A DNA stretch of 64,000 nucleotides from Salinisphaera hydrothermalis C41B8 (GCF_000732535.1 NZ_APNK01000002.1:62001-126000); one strand, 5' to 3'; positions 37,771-48,880 are shown, counted from the first letter of the stretch. Notes: a model not told the origin generated them from the sequence alone. Numbers and translations are program-made.

Positions 37771-39963
37771 GTGGCCGTTTTCATCGATCGAGCTATTCGA
37801 CGCGGTCTGATCGCCGCAAGCATCGCCGTGGCCGGATACGCCGCGCCGGCGTTCGCTCTTGAATTCGGCGCACTCGACGTCCACTCGCATCTCAACCAGC
37901 CCCTCGACGCGACGGTGGTGTTGAGCGATCTCGATGCCTCCGAGCGGGCATCGCTGGATGTCGGCATCGCGCCGCCGGCGATGTTTCAGCGCTTCGGTAT
38001 TCGCCGCAGCAGCGCCGTCGATCGTATTCATATCGACACCACCATGACCGACGGCGGTCGTCGGGCCGTGGTTCATATCGCCACCCGCCGGCCGGTGAAC
38101 GAACCGTTCGTGGATTTCCTGCTGCAGGTCGAATCCGGCAACGGCAGTGCGCTGCGTGAATACACCGCGCTGCTCAACCCGGCAAGCGAGGCCGCGAACA
38201 CGGCGCCGAGCATGCCCGCCACTCATCGTGCGGCCGCGTTTTCGACTTCCCGCGCCGTGCCAAGCCACTCGACCCATCGAGTACAGGCGGGCGAGACGTT
38301 ATGGTCGATCGCGGCTGCGAATACGCCGCCGGGCGCGACGGTCGCGCAGACCATGCTGGCGATCTATCGGGCCAATCCGTCGGCCTTCAACGGCAGCATG
38401 AGTGCGCTGTCCGGAAACGCCCGGCTGACGATCCCGTCGGCCGCGCGCATTCAGGCGGTGGATGCCACGAAGGCCGAGCAGCAGCTGGTCGATACCCGTC
38501 AGGCGACCGGCAATGCTTCTTCGAAATCGCCGGAGACAGGGAATACCGACGCCGCAGGCAAAGTCGTGGCCAGTGGCGAAGCGCCGCCGGCGCGGCTCAA
38601 GCAGGGCGCGACGTCATCGACGCCGCCGGCGGAGGACTCGACGCCCGGCCGGGGGACATCGAATGCCGACACGTCCAATCAAGCATCGTCGGCCTCGCCG
38701 GGTGCCTTCGGGACGCTGAGCCTGCCCTCCGACGTGCCGTGGACGGCACCGCAGACGCCCGCACCGGCGCCGGAATCGCAAACCGCCGCGTCGAGCACAT
38801 CGGCCGCAACCCAGACCACGGCGGCGAGTACGCCGGCGCCCGCGGCAACGCCGAGCACGAGCAAGCCGGGCGACCAGACTACGGCTGCGACGACAAAGAC
38901 GGCGCCCGGGACCTCGTCGCAATCGGTGCCGCCCGACACGCCGCCGCCCACGGATGTAGCGGAAGCCGATGGCGGGACGTGGTTATCGCCGCGCAATCTG
39001 TTATTGCTGATCGTCCTGCTGGGGCTGATCGCGCTTGTGCTCCGCCGCTTGCGCGAGCGCAGTTACAAGCGGGTCGAGCTCGACCGTGAACCGGCCCCGG
39101 AGCCGGCAAGCGCGCCTGACGCGGCGCCCGTCGCGTCAGGCGGCGAAACAGCCGCGGACGCCGATCGCCCATCGCCGACGATGGGCAAGCCGGCCCCAAG
39201 TGAGGCTGAACCTGCGCCGGTGCCGGCGGCAGCAGATCGTCGCACATCTGTGTCGCACCATTCGGCGCCCGATACGCCGCCCACAGGCGAACCGGAGAGC
39301 GCGCCGACGGGGTCGCCCAAGGTCGATGAGCCACATCCAACGCCGCCTCGGAGACCGGCGCCCGCCGCGCTCGAGATGCCGGAATTGGAAAACACGGCGG
39401 CACCGCAGCACGCGGAAGCGCCCAGGTCCGAAGCCGGGCCGAGCGCGGCAGAGACCGGCATGCCGTCCAAGAACGTGGTGCCGATGCGCTTCGAGCAGGT
39501 CGACAGGCCCGCGTCGGGGCCGCGCCTGGACCCGCATCGCCGCGCCGCGACGAACGAGGAGATCGAGGCGCTGGCGTTCGAGACCCAATCGTTGCCGGAG
39601 ACCGCCGAGCGCCAGCATGATCGCGGCGGCGACGACGGGTCGGCGATGCCATTCATCGAGACGGATCAGCCGGGTGGCGACAGAGACGAGACAACAACGG
39701 ACGAGGTGCGCAGGCCAGACCCGTACGGTCTCGAAATGATCGATCCGGGCGAGTTCGACCTGTACGATCCGCCTTCCGACACTGCTGGCCCGAGCGACGA
39801 TGATCCGAACCATAGCGTGGAAATCCGCCTCGATCTTGCGCGCATGTATATCGAAATGGACGACGATCAGGCCGCGCGCGAACTGCTGGCCGACGTACGC
39901 GAGCGCGGCGACGCACAGCAACGCGACGAGGCGGGCCGCCTGTTGGAACGGCTCGACGCCTGA
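37771..39963 (+). CDS. fimV: FimV-family polar hub protein
   Basis: The 730-residue inner-membrane protein has a signal peptide, an N-terminal FimV domain starting at LEFGALDVHSHLNQPLDATV and a LysM peptidoglycan-binding domain at about 170-230 (HRVQAGETLWSIAAANTPPG). A long Pro/Ser/Thr-rich region, one transmembrane segment near 410-430 (LLLLIVLLGLIALVLRRL), an acidic cytoplasmic region and a C-terminal TPR cap (SVEIRLDLARMYIEMDDDQ) follow. FimV organises type IV pilus assembly and cell-pole signalling, and links functionally to the FimX-like protein at 23191. The GTG start is preceded by AGGGGG at a long spacing. Confidence 0.9.
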   Translation: MAVFIDRAIRRGLIAASIAVAGYAAPAFALEFGALDVHSHLNQPLDATVVLSDLDASERASLDVGIAPPAMFQRFGIRRSSAVDRIHIDTTMTDGGRRAVVHIATRRPVNEPFVDFLLQVESGNGSALREYTALLNPASEAANTAPSMPATHRAAAFSTSRAVPSHSTHRVQAGETLWSIAAANTPPGATVAQTMLAIYRANPSAFNGSMSALSGNARLTIPSAARIQAVDATKAEQQLVDTRQATGNASSKSPETGNTDAAGKVVASGEAPPARLKQGATSSTPPAEDSTPGRGTSNADTSNQASSASPGAFGTLSLPSDVPWTAPQTPAPAPESQTAASSTSAATQTTAASTPAPAATPSTSKPGDQTTAATTKTAPGTSSQSVPPDTPPPTDVAEADGGTWLSPRNLLLLIVLLGLIALVLRRLRERSYKRVELDREPAPEPASAPDAAPVASGGETAADADRPSPTMGKPAPSEAEPAPVPAAADRRTSVSHHSAPDTPPTGEPESAPTGSPKVDEPHPTPPRRPAPAALEMPELENTAAPQHAEAPRSEAGPSAAETGMPSKNVVPMRFEQVDRPASGPRLDPHRRAATNEEIEALAFETQSLPETAERQHDRGGDDGSAMPFIETDQPGGDRDETTTDEVRRPDPYGLEMIDPGEFDLYDPPSDTAGPSDDDPNHSVEIRLDLARMYIEMDDDQAARELLADVRERGDAQQRDEAGRLLERLDA

Positions 39964-39996
39964 TCGCGGCCGGCGGGTCGTGCTGGGGAGTGCCTG

Positions 39997-40776
39997 ATGC
40001 GCTGGGCGGCCTGTATCGAATACGACGGCTCGGCTTACTCGGGCTGGCAGAGCCAGCCCCATGCGCCAAGCGTGCAGGACAGTCTCGAGGCCGCCTTGTC
40101 GAAGGTCGCGGACGAACCGATCCGCACCGTGTGCAGCGGACGCACCGACAGTGGCGTGCACGCCCAGGGCCAGATCGTGCATTTCGACACGCGCGCCGAG
40201 CGTCGGGATCGCAGTTGGCTGCTGGGCACCAATCGCTGGCTCGCGGACGATATTGCGCCGCAGTGGTTCGTGCGAGTGCCGGAAACCTTTCATGCCCGCT
40301 TCAACGCCGTGGCACGCGATTACCGCTACTGGATCATCGATCGGGATGCGCCGTCCGCACTCTGGCGCAATCGGGTCTGGCATGTGCACAAGCGCCTGGA
40401 TCACGACGCCATGCATCGGGCGGCACAGACTCTGGTCGGCCGGCACGATTTCAGCGCGTTTCGCGCGGCCGGCTGTCAGGCCAAAAGCCCCGTGCGTAAC
40501 ATGCATCATGTGACCGTCACCCGGCTGGGTGACTGGGTGCGTATCGATGTCCGCGCCAATGCGTTCCTGCATCACATGGTGCGCAACATTGCCGGTACGC
40601 TCGCCGTGATCGGGCGTGGCGAAGCCGATCCGGGCTGGATTGGCGAGCTTCTTGATCAGCGTGACCGCCGCCGCGCCGGCATGACGGCGCCGGCCGCCGG
40701 GTTGTCGCTACGACGGGTGCATTATCCCGACGATATTCAGCTGCCGCAGCCGCCGCTCGACGATGCAGGCTGGTAA
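39997..40776 (+). CDS. truA: tRNA pseudouridine synthase A (positions 38-40)
   Basis: The 259-residue pseudouridine synthase has its catalytic Asp51 in CSGRTDSGVHAQGQ. RDYRYWIIDRDAPSALW and HHMVRNIAGTL also match the TruA family. It modifies U38-U40 in the anticodon arm. Position between fimV and trpF is conserved in Pseudomonas. ATG 39997 follows GGGGAG. Confidence 0.96.
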   Translation: MRWAACIEYDGSAYSGWQSQPHAPSVQDSLEAALSKVADEPIRTVCSGRTDSGVHAQGQIVHFDTRAERRDRSWLLGTNRWLADDIAPQWFVRVPETFHARFNAVARDYRYWIIDRDAPSALWRNRVWHVHKRLDHDAMHRAAQTLVGRHDFSAFRAAGCQAKSPVRNMHHVTVTRLGDWVRIDVRANAFLHHMVRNIAGTLAVIGRGEADPGWIGELLDQRDRRRAGMTAPAAGLSLRRVHYPDDIQLPQPPLDDAGW

Positions 40777-40788
40777 AATGTCGGCTCT

Positions 40789-41454
40789 ATGACAGCGATC
40801 GATGCGCCAGAGTCGGTGCCCGTGAATCGGGTGCGTACCAAAATCTGCGGGGTGACCAGCCCGGCGGATGCGCGCGCGGCTGCGGCCGCCGGCGCCGATG
40901 CGGTCGGGCTCGTATTTGCGGAGCGCAGCACGCGGCGGGTGACGACCGAGTGCGCGGCCGAGATCGCGGCCGCACTGCCGCCGTTCGTGTCGCGCGTGGC
41001 GTTGTTCATGGACAACGACGCCCGCGAGATCGCGGATGTGCTCGACGCCGTGCCGCTCGACTTCCTCCAGTTTCACGGCGCCGAGCCGGCCTCTTTTTGC
41101 AATGGCTTCGATCGCCCCTACATCAAAGCTGTACCCATGGGTGAGCCCGGGGTACGGCTCACGGACTGGGCCGAGCGTTATCCGCGGGCATCGGCATTTC
41201 TGCTCGATGCCAATCGCGTTGGCGAAGCGGGCGGTCAGGGTCAGGCTTTCGACTGGCGTATCGCGGTCGAGGCCATCGACCGGCCGATCGTGATTGCCGG
41301 CGGGCTCGACCCGGACAACGTGGGTGCAGCCATTGCGCGGTTTTCACCGTATGCGGTGGATGTCAGCTCGGGCGTCGAGAGCGCGCCGGGCAGAAAATGC
41401 AGCGAGCGCATGCGTGCGTTCGTCAACGCAGCAACCGAAATGGGTAAGGCATGA
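40789..41454 (+). CDS. trpF: Phosphoribosylanthranilate isomerase
   Basis: The 221-residue TIM-barrel enzyme of tryptophan synthesis has the N-terminal [24 protein letters not shown] signature split over beta-1 and helix 1 (catalytic Cys in KICG). [16 protein letters not shown] and a phosphate site [13 protein letters not shown] complete the barrel, with a [14 protein letters not shown] end. A start about 12 residues downstream is possible, since the N terminus before VRTKICG is variable. It overlaps trpB as ATGA. Confidence 0.95.
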   Translation: MTAIDAPESVPVNRVRTKICGVTSPADARAAAAAGADAVGLVFAERSTRRVTTECAAEIAAALPPFVSRVALFMDNDAREIADVLDAVPLDFLQFHGAEPASFCNGFDRPYIKAVPMGEPGVRLTDWAERYPRASAFLLDANRVGEAGGQGQAFDWRIAVEAIDRPIVIAGGLDPDNVGAAIARFSPYAVDVSSGVESAPGRKCSERMRAFVNAATEMGKA

Positions 41455-42701
41455 GTACGACGATATCGAAGGATCCGGCGATTTCCGCAGCCCGCGGTCC
41501 GCACGCCTGGCGCAACATGCCCGACGCCCGCGGTCATTTCGGCCCGTATGGCGGTAAGTTCGTCGCCGAGACCTTGATGGCACCGCTCGACGAGCTGGCC
41601 CAGGCCTACGCCGAGGCGCTTCGGGACCCGGAATTCATCGCCACGCTGGATGCCGATCTGGCCGATTATGTCGGTCGCCCGACGCCGATCTATTACGCCG
41701 AGCGCCTGTCGAACAAGATCGGCGGCGCCCGGATCTGGTTCAAGCGCGAGGACCTGAACCACACCGGCGCGCACAAGGTGAACAACACTATCGGCCAGGC
41801 CCTGCTGGCCGCACGCATGGGCAAGACCCGCATCATCGCCGAAACCGGCGCCGGCCAGCACGGTGTGGCGACGGCCACGGTCGCGGCGCGTCTGGGGCTG
41901 AGCTGTGTGGTGTACATGGGCAGCGAGGACATGCGCCGGCAGGCCACCAACGTCTATCGCATGCGCCTGCTCGGCGCCGAGGTGCGCCCGGTAGAGTCCG
42001 GCTCCAAGACGCTCAAGGACGCCATGAACGAGGCGTTGCGCGACTGGGTCGCCAACGTCGACGACACGTTCTACATCATCGGTACGGTCGCGGGACCCGC
42101 GCCGTATCCGGCCATGGTGCGTGATTTCCAGGCGGTGATCGGTCGCGAGGCCCGGCGCCAGATGCTGGAGCGGACCGGCCGGCTGCCGGATGCGCTCGTG
42201 GCTTGCGTCGGCGGCGGGTCCAATGCCATCGGTCTGTTCTATCCGTTCCTGGATGATGAAGATGTGGCGATTTACGGCGTCGAGGCCGGCGGTGACGGCA
42301 TTGCCAGTGGCCGGCATGCGGCGCCGCTGTCGGCGGGGCGGTCCGGCGTGTTGCACGGCAACCGCACGTATCTGATGCAGGACGACAACGGCCAGATCCA
42401 GGGTACACACTCGATCTCCGCCGGGCTGGATTATCCGGGCGTCGGGCCGGAACATTCGTGGCTCAAGGACATCGGCCGGGCGCGATACGTTGACGTGACC
42501 GACGCCGAGGCTTTGGATGCGTTTCACGAGTGCACCCGTATCGAAGGCATCATGCCCGCGCTCGAATCGGCGCACGCCGTGGCCTACGCCCGGAAGCTGG
42601 CGGCCGAAATGGGCCCGGGTACCGATATTCTGCTGAATATGTCGGGCCGGGGCGACAAGGACATGGCCAGCGTGGCCGAAGCCGCAGGAGAAACGCTTTG
42701 A
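41451..42701 (+). CDS. trpB: Tryptophan synthase beta chain
   Basis: The 416-residue PLP enzyme condenses indole with serine. The cofactor lysine is Lys109 in [16 protein letters not shown], and the phosphate-binding loop GGGSNAIG is present. Motifs for the alpha-subunit channel ([14 protein letters not shown]) are intact. Length is standard. The trpFBA order is followed by accD, an arrangement common to many proteobacteria. trpA starts within its stop codon. Confidence 0.97.
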   Translation: MSTTISKDPAISAARGPHAWRNMPDARGHFGPYGGKFVAETLMAPLDELAQAYAEALRDPEFIATLDADLADYVGRPTPIYYAERLSNKIGGARIWFKREDLNHTGAHKVNNTIGQALLAARMGKTRIIAETGAGQHGVATATVAARLGLSCVVYMGSEDMRRQATNVYRMRLLGAEVRPVESGSKTLKDAMNEALRDWVANVDDTFYIIGTVAGPAPYPAMVRDFQAVIGREARRQMLERTGRLPDALVACVGGGSNAIGLFYPFLDDEDVAIYGVEAGGDGIASGRHAAPLSAGRSGVLHGNRTYLMQDDNGQIQGTHSISAGLDYPGVGPEHSWLKDIGRARYVDVTDAEALDAFHECTRIEGIMPALESAHAVAYARKLAAEMGPGTDILLNMSGRGDKDMASVAEAAGETL

Positions 42702-43534
42702 GCCGTCTTGCCCATCGTTTTGCCGAACTCAAGCGGGCCGGGCGCACCGCGCTGATTCCGTTTCTCACCGCCGGCGATCCGAGCGCGGATGCGACCGTCG
42801 AGTTCATGCACGCGCTGGTCGTCGCCGGGGCGGACGCGATCGAGCTTGGCGTGCCGTTCACGGATCCCATGGCCGACGGCCCGGTGATTCAGGCGGCCTG
42901 CGAGCGCGCACTGGCACACGGCACGAGCCTGCGCGACGTGCTCGCCATGGTCGAGCGGTTCCGCGAGCGGGATAGCGATACGCCGGTCGTGCTCATGGGC
43001 TACTTCAACCCGATCGATTCGATGGGCCTTGAAGCATTCGGCCGGCGCGCGCACGAGGCAGGTGTCGACGGCGCCCTCATCGTCGATATGACGGCCGAAG
43101 AAGCACCGGATATTGCGCCGGTGTTGGTCAAGGCCGGCGTGGACCCGGTCTGTCTGATTGCGCCGACCACCGGCGAAGCCCGTATTGCTCGGATCTGCGA
43201 GAACGCGGCCGGGTTCATCTACTACGTGTCGTTCAAGGGCGTCACCGGGGCGTCGAGCCTGGATACCGATCGTCTGGCGGCACAGATCGCGCCGATCCGC
43301 CAGGCCACCGATCTCCCGGTCGGGGTCGGCTTCGGCGTCCGCACTCCGGAGAATGCCGCGGCGGTTGCGGCAGTGGCGGATGCGGTTATCGTGGGCAGTG
43401 CACTGGTAAGTCAGATCGCCGAATACGGCAACGATACGGCCACGACGACGAAAAAACTTAGCGAAACGCTGTCCGCCATGCGCGCGGCGATCGACAGCGC
43501 GGACGAACGCGAACAAGAGGGCGAAAGCGTATGA
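42698..43534 (+). CDS. trpA: Tryptophan synthase alpha chain
   Basis: The 278-residue TIM-barrel subunit cleaves indole-3-glycerol phosphate. The catalytic Glu and Asp lie in [18 protein letters not shown], with [12 protein letters not shown] at the N terminus and [15 protein letters not shown] near the phosphate site. The start is a TTG at 42698, chosen because AGGAG lies seven bases upstream and it overlaps the trpB stop as TTGA; no nearby ATG or GTG fits. Its stop overlaps accD by four bases. Confidence 0.96.
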   Translation: MSRLAHRFAELKRAGRTALIPFLTAGDPSADATVEFMHALVVAGADAIELGVPFTDPMADGPVIQAACERALAHGTSLRDVLAMVERFRERDSDTPVVLMGYFNPIDSMGLEAFGRRAHEAGVDGALIVDMTAEEAPDIAPVLVKAGVDPVCLIAPTTGEARIARICENAAGFIYYVSFKGVTGASSLDTDRLAAQIAPIRQATDLPVGVGFGVRTPENAAAVAAVADAVIVGSALVSQIAEYGNDTATTTKKLSETLSAMRAAIDSADEREQEGESV

Positions 43535-44448
43535 GCTGGCTCGAGAAACTCATGCCGTCGCAGATGCGCAACGACGCATCGCGGCGCAAGAACAGCGTCC
43601 CGGAAGGGTTGTGGACCAAGTGCACCAGTTGCGGCGCGGTACTGTACACCGCCGAAATGGAGCGCACGCTCCATGTCTGCCCGAAGTGCAATACGCATCA
43701 GCGCCTGCGCGCGCGCCAGCGTCTGGATTTCTTTCTCGATGCCGATAATCGCACCGAGATTGCGACCGATCTCGAGCCGCGCGACCCGCTCAAGTTCCGC
43801 GATTCCAAGAAATATCGCGATCGTCTCTCGGCCGCGCAGAAGGACTCGGGCGAACGCGAAGCCGTGATCATGATGTCCGGCACGCTCAAATCGATGCCGG
43901 TCGTGGCAGGCGCCATGGACTTCAAGTTCATGGGCGGTTCCATGGGCAGTGTGGTCGGCGAGACGTTCGTGCGTGGCGTCCACGCGGCCATTGAGGCAGG
44001 TTCGCCGTTCGTGTTCTTCTCGGCCTCGGGCGGCGCGCGCATGCAGGAAGGGCTGTTCTCGCTGCTGCAGATGGGCAAGACGAGTGCGGCGCTCACGCGG
44101 CTGGCCGATCGCGGTCTACCGTTCGTCTCGGTACTTACGCATCCGACCATGGGCGGCGTGGCGGCCAGCTACGCCATGCTCGGCGATATCAACGTGGCCG
44201 AACCGGAAGCTCTGGTGGGTTTCGCGGGCCCTCGTGTGATCGAGCAGACCGTAAAGCAGACGCTGCCGGAAGGCTTTCAGCGCAGCGAATTCCTGTTGGA
44301 ACATGGCGCGATCGACATGATCGTCGAGCGCGGTGACCTGCGCGATCGCATTCATCGCGTGGTCGCCACGCTGATGCATCGGCCGCCGGTGGCCGACGAG
44401 GCTGACCAGGTTGATGAGGTCGAAACGCCCGAGGTGCCGGCAGAATAG
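43531..44448 (+). CDS. accD: Acetyl-CoA carboxylase carboxyltransferase subunit beta
   Basis: The 305-residue subunit transfers the carboxyl group from biotin to acetyl-CoA to make malonyl-CoA. A four-cysteine zinc finger is visible at Cys31, Cys34, Cys50 and Cys53. The crotonase-fold core includes [37 protein letters not shown] and [13 protein letters not shown]. It is translationally coupled to trpA upstream and shares one base with folC. Confidence 0.97.
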   Translation: MSWLEKLMPSQMRNDASRRKNSVPEGLWTKCTSCGAVLYTAEMERTLHVCPKCNTHQRLRARQRLDFFLDADNRTEIATDLEPRDPLKFRDSKKYRDRLSAAQKDSGEREAVIMMSGTLKSMPVVAGAMDFKFMGGSMGSVVGETFVRGVHAAIEAGSPFVFFSASGGARMQEGLFSLLQMGKTSAALTRLADRGLPFVSVLTHPTMGGVAASYAMLGDINVAEPEALVGFAGPRVIEQTVKQTLPEGFQRSEFLLEHGAIDMIVERGDLRDRIHRVVATLMHRPPVADEADQVDEVETPEVPAE

Positions 44449-45713
44449 TGAGCAACGGCGAAGCGTTGGGCGCGGCGCCCGCGCGGCGAACGCTCGGCGA
44501 GTGGCTGGACTATCAGCTGGCGATCCACCCGCGTGAGATCGAGCTCGGGCTTGATCGCGTGCGCGAGGTCGCGGCTCGGCTGAATCTGCTCGCGCCGAAG
44601 CACACGACGATCACCGTGGCCGGTACCAACGGCAAGGGCAGCTGTGTTGCGCTTGTTTGCGGTCTGATCGGCGATAGCGCCCGTGTCGGTGCGTATACCT
44701 CGCCGCATTTATGGCGCTATAACGAGCGGATCGCGATCGACGGCGAACCAGTGGGCGACGAGGAGATCGTTGCCGCGTTCGAGGCGATCGAAGTCGCGCG
44801 CGGCGATATATCCCTCACGTTCTTCGAATTCGGCACGCTCGCGGCGCTGTTGATCTTTCAGCGCGCAGCGGTGGCCGTCGCCGTGCTCGAGGTCGGCCTG
44901 GGCGGCCGGCTGGACGCGGTCAACATCCTCGATGCCGACGTGGCGCTGATCACGCAGATCGGCCTTGATCATACCGACTGGCTGGGCGACACCCGCGACG
45001 ACATCGGGCGCGAGAAAGCCGGCATCATGCGGCGCGAGCGGCCGGTGTTCTGCGGTGATCGAAATCCGCCGGCCAGCATCGCTGCCACCGCATCTGCATG
45101 CGGCGCCGATCTGGCATGTCTCGGGCGCGACTTCGAACTCACCTCGGCGGGTGAGCGCTGGCTGTGGTCGAACGAGCAGCAGCAATTCAACGTGCCGGCG
45201 CATGCCGACGTCCACGCCGACAATCTCGCGGTCGCGATCGCCGGCGTGCTCGCGGCGGGCTACGAACCGACGCCCTTCGATATCGAACGCGCCTGCGCTC
45301 GCCAGGCATTACTGCCCGGGCGGCGGGAAGTTATCGACGGTCCGATACCGATCATCTACGATGTGGGCCATAACGACGATGCTGTGGCCCTGTTGGTGGA
45401 ATCGCTCCGGCAGCGACCCGCGGCAGGGCGGACTCATGTGGTACTGGGTATGTTGGCGGACAAACCGGTGGAATCGGTCGGCCATCGACTGATGCGGACG
45501 GCGGACGCCCTGTATCCGGCAGGCCTGGCCGACGTCAGCCCGCGCGGGTTGAGCGGCGATGCGCTGGCTGCCCGCCTGGGTCATGCCGGTACCGTCTACG
45601 CTCATCCCCGAGACGCGTTCGCGGCGGCACGACAGGCCGCTAACCCGGGCGATCGAATCGTCGTCTGCGGTTCTTTTTTCACCGTGGCGCAGGCGCGGAG
45701 ACCTGAATCATGA
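44448..45713 (+). CDS. folC: Bifunctional folylpolyglutamate/dihydrofolate synthase
   Basis: The 421-residue Mur-ligase-family enzyme adds glutamates to folates. The ATP P-loop reads VAGTNGKGSCVAL. SPHLWRYNERIAIDGEPVGD and EVGLGGRLDAVN are substrate-site segments, and YDVGHNDDAV marks the C-terminal domain. The GTG start shares one base with the accD stop, and the dedD ATG overlaps its stop by four bases. The order accD-folC-dedD-cvpA-purF is conserved across gammaproteobacteria. Confidence 0.95.
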   Translation: MSNGEALGAAPARRTLGEWLDYQLAIHPREIELGLDRVREVAARLNLLAPKHTTITVAGTNGKGSCVALVCGLIGDSARVGAYTSPHLWRYNERIAIDGEPVGDEEIVAAFEAIEVARGDISLTFFEFGTLAALLIFQRAAVAVAVLEVGLGGRLDAVNILDADVALITQIGLDHTDWLGDTRDDIGREKAGIMRRERPVFCGDRNPPASIAATASACGADLACLGRDFELTSAGERWLWSNEQQQFNVPAHADVHADNLAVAIAGVLAAGYEPTPFDIERACARQALLPGRREVIDGPIPIIYDVGHNDDAVALLVESLRQRPAAGRTHVVLGMLADKPVESVGHRLMRTADALYPAGLADVSPRGLSGDALAARLGHAGTVYAHPRDAFAAARQAANPGDRIVVCGSFFTVAQARRPES

Positions 45714-46531
45714 ATGATGTGATGAAAAAACGCCTGATCGGCGTCGCCATTCTGGTAGTTATCGGCGTGTTGGCGCCGTTGTTGTTGTCGCGTTGCATGC
45801 ATGGCGGCAGCCAGGACAACGGCCGCGGGTCGATGCGCGTGTATGACGTGCAGCCCGATGGCAAGGCCGAGCCGGCCAGCCAGAATGACCAGGAAAACGC
45901 CCAGGAAGGCCAGTCCGAGAATGGCGGCGCGCAGTCTCAGGCGTCGACATCCGGCGCGGGCTCGTCCAGCGGCGACGCCAACCAGCAATCGGCCAATCCG
46001 GACGCGGTATCCCCGCAGAGCTCATCGCAATTTTCCACCCCTCCGGTACACGGCAACGCCGGCGGCGCGTCCGATTCTTCGAATGCGACGCCTGCTGCGA
46101 GCGCTTCGGCGCCACCGAAGGCCGAGTCGAGCCCATCGTCGGCGCCGGCGGCACGCGCGTCGTCATCCGAGAAGCAGACGGCCCCACACCAGTCGAGTTC
46201 GCACGACTATGGGGCGTCTTCGATGTCGCGTGCCTCGCAAGACAATGCAAAGGCGTCAAACGCGCAGAAATCCAGCGCCTCCCGCCTTGAGAAATCCAGC
46301 ATCCAGGGCTGGGTGGTGCAGGTGGCCAGTTTCAGCGAGCGCGGCAATGCCGAGGATCTGGCCAAGAACCTCAAGGGCCAGTTCCCCGCGTCCTATACCC
46401 CGGGGCAAGTCAACGGCAAGACGTGGTATCGCGTGAACATCGGCCCGTTCGACAGCAAGCAGGCTGCGCAGTCGGCCGCCGATCGGCTTGCCAAGGCCGG
46501 GCACAAGGGCCTGGTGCGTCAACTGCCGTGA
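45710..46531 (+). CDS. dedD: SPOR-domain protein DedD
   Basis: The 273-residue bitopic protein has a short cytoplasmic N terminus and one membrane segment (LIGVAILVVIGVLAPLLLS, about 8-27). A long Ser/Ala/Gln-rich periplasmic linker leads to a C-terminal SPOR domain (about 195-273; QGWVVQVASFSERGNAEDLA, then TWYRVNIGPFDSKQAAQSA). SPOR domains bind denuded peptidoglycan at the division septum. It sits between folC and cvpA as in E. coli and Pseudomonas. Confidence 0.9.
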   Translation: MNDVMKKRLIGVAILVVIGVLAPLLLSRCMHGGSQDNGRGSMRVYDVQPDGKAEPASQNDQENAQEGQSENGGAQSQASTSGAGSSSGDANQQSANPDAVSPQSSSQFSTPPVHGNAGGASDSSNATPAASASAPPKAESSPSSAPAARASSSEKQTAPHQSSSHDYGASSMSRASQDNAKASNAQKSSASRLEKSSIQGWVVQVASFSERGNAEDLAKNLKGQFPASYTPGQVNGKTWYRVNIGPFDSKQAAQSAADRLAKAGHKGLVRQLP

Positions 46532-46561
46532 TCTGTGCCGGCCGCGAACGGGGCGGAAATT

Positions 46562-46570
46562 TGCTATGAT
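46562..46570 (+). promoter_or_regulatory. Extended -10 promoter element for cvpA-purF
   Basis: TGCTATGAT contains TATGAT preceded by the extended TGn element, 30 bases before the cvpA start in the only appreciable gap (69 bp) of this gene run. No good -35 was seen, as is normal for extended -10 promoters. A PurR-like site was not found. Confidence 0.45.
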
Positions 46571-46600
46571 TAAGGCGTCTCGCCCCGGCGGCTGGCTCGC

Positions 46601-47140
46601 ATGATCTGGATCGACGTCGCTATCGTCGTGGTCGTCGCACTGTCGGCGATCATCGGTTTCTTCCGTGGCTTCCTGCGGGAGGCGCTCGGATTGGCGACTT
46701 GGATTCTAGCCTTCTATCTTGCCTTCATCCTGGCGCAGCCCGGGTCTGCTTACCTCCGACAGTGGATCCACTCCGATTCGGCGCGGCTTGCGGCGGCCTT
46801 CGCCATTATTTTCCTGGCGGTGCTGGTGGCCGGAGCCATCGTGAATTACCTGCTCGGCCGGCTGATCAACCAGACAGGTTTTGCGGGCACCGATCGCGCG
46901 GTCGGCATCGTGTTCGGGGTTGTGCGCGGCGTCGCCGTCCTTATTGTTCTGGTCCTGCTGGCCGGCGTCACGCCGGTGCCGCGTGACAGCTGGTGGCAGC
47001 GTTCCATCTTCATCGGGCAGCTTGAAGCCGGTGCGCTTTGGGTGCGCAGCTATCTGCCGCCCGATATTGCGAATGCAATCCGCTACCCGGACGCGCCGTC
47101 GACGCTGCCCGCGAACAGCACGACGACCTCGACCACCTGA
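46601..47140 (+). CDS. cvpA: CvpA family membrane protein
   Basis: The 179-residue protein has four membrane segments (IWIDVAIVVVVALSAIIGFF, ATWILAFYLAFILA, LAAAFAIIFLAVLVAGAIV and VVRGVAVLIVLVLLAGVTP). The conserved FFRGFLREAL loop follows the first. CvpA is needed for colicin V production in E. coli and for envelope stress tolerance elsewhere; its molecular function is unclear. It is directly upstream of purF, the conserved arrangement. Confidence 0.93.
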   Translation: MIWIDVAIVVVVALSAIIGFFRGFLREALGLATWILAFYLAFILAQPGSAYLRQWIHSDSARLAAAFAIIFLAVLVAGAIVNYLLGRLINQTGFAGTDRAVGIVFGVVRGVAVLIVLVLLAGVTPVPRDSWWQRSIFIGQLEAGALWVRSYLPPDIANAIRYPDAPSTLPANSTTTSTT

Positions 47141-47173
47141 CATTCTTCCTTCTCTAAACCGAGCGACTGGCTT

Positions 47174-48685
47174 ATGTGCGGCATTGTTGGGATGGTTTCG
47201 ACCTCCCCGGTTAATCAGGATATTTACGATGCACTGACGGTGCTCCAGCACCGCGGTCAGGATGCGGCCGGCATCGTCACCACGGACGGCCGGCGCATGT
47301 ATTTGCGCAAGGCGAACGGCCTCGTTCGTGATGTGTTCCGCACCGATCACATGCTACGGCTGGTCGGCAACGCCGGCGTTGGGCATGTGCGCTATCCCAC
47401 GGCCGGCCTCGATTCCTCGGCTGAGGCGCAGCCGTTCTATGTGAACACCCCGTACGGTATCTGCCTCTCGCATAACGGCAACCTCACCAATGCCGACCAG
47501 CTCAAGGACGAGCTGTATCGGTCCGATCGGCGCCATCTGAACACCGATTCGGATACCGAGATCCTGCTCAATGTGTTCGCCCACGAGCTGATGCAGAGCG
47601 AGAGTCTGCAGCTCGCGCCCGAGGACATTTTCGAAGCGGTCGGCGCCGTGCATCGACGTTGTCGCGGTGGCTATGCCGCAACCGCGTTGATTAGCGGCTA
47701 TGGCCTAGTCGGCTTTCGCGATCCCAACGGTATCCGGCCGGTGGTCTACGGCAAGCGCGAGACGGAGCAGGGCACCGATTACATGATCGCTTCCGAGTCG
47801 GTGGCGCTGGATGCTCTCGGCTTCGAGCGTATCGGGGATATCCGGCCGGGCGAGGCCGTGGTCATCACGCTCGACGGCGAGATCCATGTTCGGCAGTGCG
47901 CTGACCATACGCATCACTCGCCCTGTATCTTCGAATACGTTTATCTGGCGCGGCCGGACTCCGTTATCGACGATGTCTATGTCTACAAGGCGCGTCTGCG
48001 GATGGGTACGTATCTGGCCGACAAGATTCAGCGCGAATGGCCGGATCACGATATCGATGTAGTCATCCCGATTCCGTCGACCAGCCGAACGGCGGCGGTC
48101 GAGCTGGCGAGCCAGCTCGACGTGAAATACCGCGAAGGCTTCATCAAGAATCGCTATATCGGCCGTACGTTCATCATGCCGGGCCAGCAGCAGCGCGTGA
48201 AATCCGTGCGCAAGAAGCTCAACCCGATCGATCTGGAATTTGCCGGCAAGAACGTGCTGCTGGTCGACGACTCGATCGTACGCGGCACCACGTCGCGCCA
48301 GATCATCGAGATGGCCCGCGAGGCCGGCGCCAACAAGGTGTACTTTGCCTCGGCCGCGCCGCCGGTGCGTTATCCCAACGTGTACGGCATCGACATGCCC
48401 AGCGCGACGGAGCTAGTGGCCCACGGCCATTCGGATGAGGAAATCACCGAGATCATTGGCGCCGACAGGCTGATCTACCAGGACATGGAAGACCTCAAGC
48501 GCGCGGTGTCGGTCGGTAATGATGCGCTGCAGAGTTACGAGGATTCGGTGTTCACGGGTCAGTACGTCACCGCCGACGTCTCGCCCGAATATCTCGAGCA
48601 GCTCGAGCTGTTCCGGGCCGATGCCAACCGCGAAGCCCGGCGCAAGAAAGACAACGCCGTGCTGGAAATCCATAACGACGCTTAA
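47174..48685 (+). CDS. purF: Amidophosphoribosyltransferase
   Basis: The 503-residue enzyme catalyses the first committed step of purine synthesis. It is a class II glutamine amidotransferase with Cys2 as the N-terminal nucleophile (MCGIVGMV), exposed after removal of Met1. A phosphoribosyltransferase domain follows, with the PRPP loop [17 protein letters not shown]. There is no propeptide. It is followed by a clear terminator at 48830-48852. Confidence 0.97.
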   Translation: MCGIVGMVSTSPVNQDIYDALTVLQHRGQDAAGIVTTDGRRMYLRKANGLVRDVFRTDHMLRLVGNAGVGHVRYPTAGLDSSAEAQPFYVNTPYGICLSHNGNLTNADQLKDELYRSDRRHLNTDSDTEILLNVFAHELMQSESLQLAPEDIFEAVGAVHRRCRGGYAATALISGYGLVGFRDPNGIRPVVYGKRETEQGTDYMIASESVALDALGFERIGDIRPGEAVVITLDGEIHVRQCADHTHHSPCIFEYVYLARPDSVIDDVYVYKARLRMGTYLADKIQREWPDHDIDVVIPIPSTSRTAAVELASQLDVKYREGFIKNRYIGRTFIMPGQQQRVKSVRKKLNPIDLEFAGKNVLLVDDSIVRGTTSRQIIEMAREAGANKVYFASAAPPVRYPNVYGIDMPSATELVAHGHSDEEITEIIGADRLIYQDMEDLKRAVSVGNDALQSYEDSVFTGQYVTADVSPEYLEQLELFRADANREARRKKDNAVLEIHNDA

Positions 48686-48829
48686 ACGTCTGCGGATGTG
48701 GCCCGGCGTGCTTGATGTGCCCCGGGCCGCCCGGCATACTCGCGTCACGCGCCGATTTGCACAGCTTGCGGGCGCGGATCGCGATTTTTCGCGATCGAAT
48801 CATCAGCTAAGCGGGCGTCAAAGGACACC

Positions 48830-48852
48830 GCCTGCCGTGTGCAGGCTTTTTT
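48830..48852 (+). terminator. Rho-independent terminator after purF
   Basis: GCCTGC (48830-48835) pairs with GCAGGC (48841-48846) around a five-base loop and is followed by six T residues. It separates the purF operon from metZ, whose start is 28 bases downstream. Confidence 0.85.
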
Positions 48853-48880
48853 GTGCCCGCCGCTTCTTATAGGAGACGCC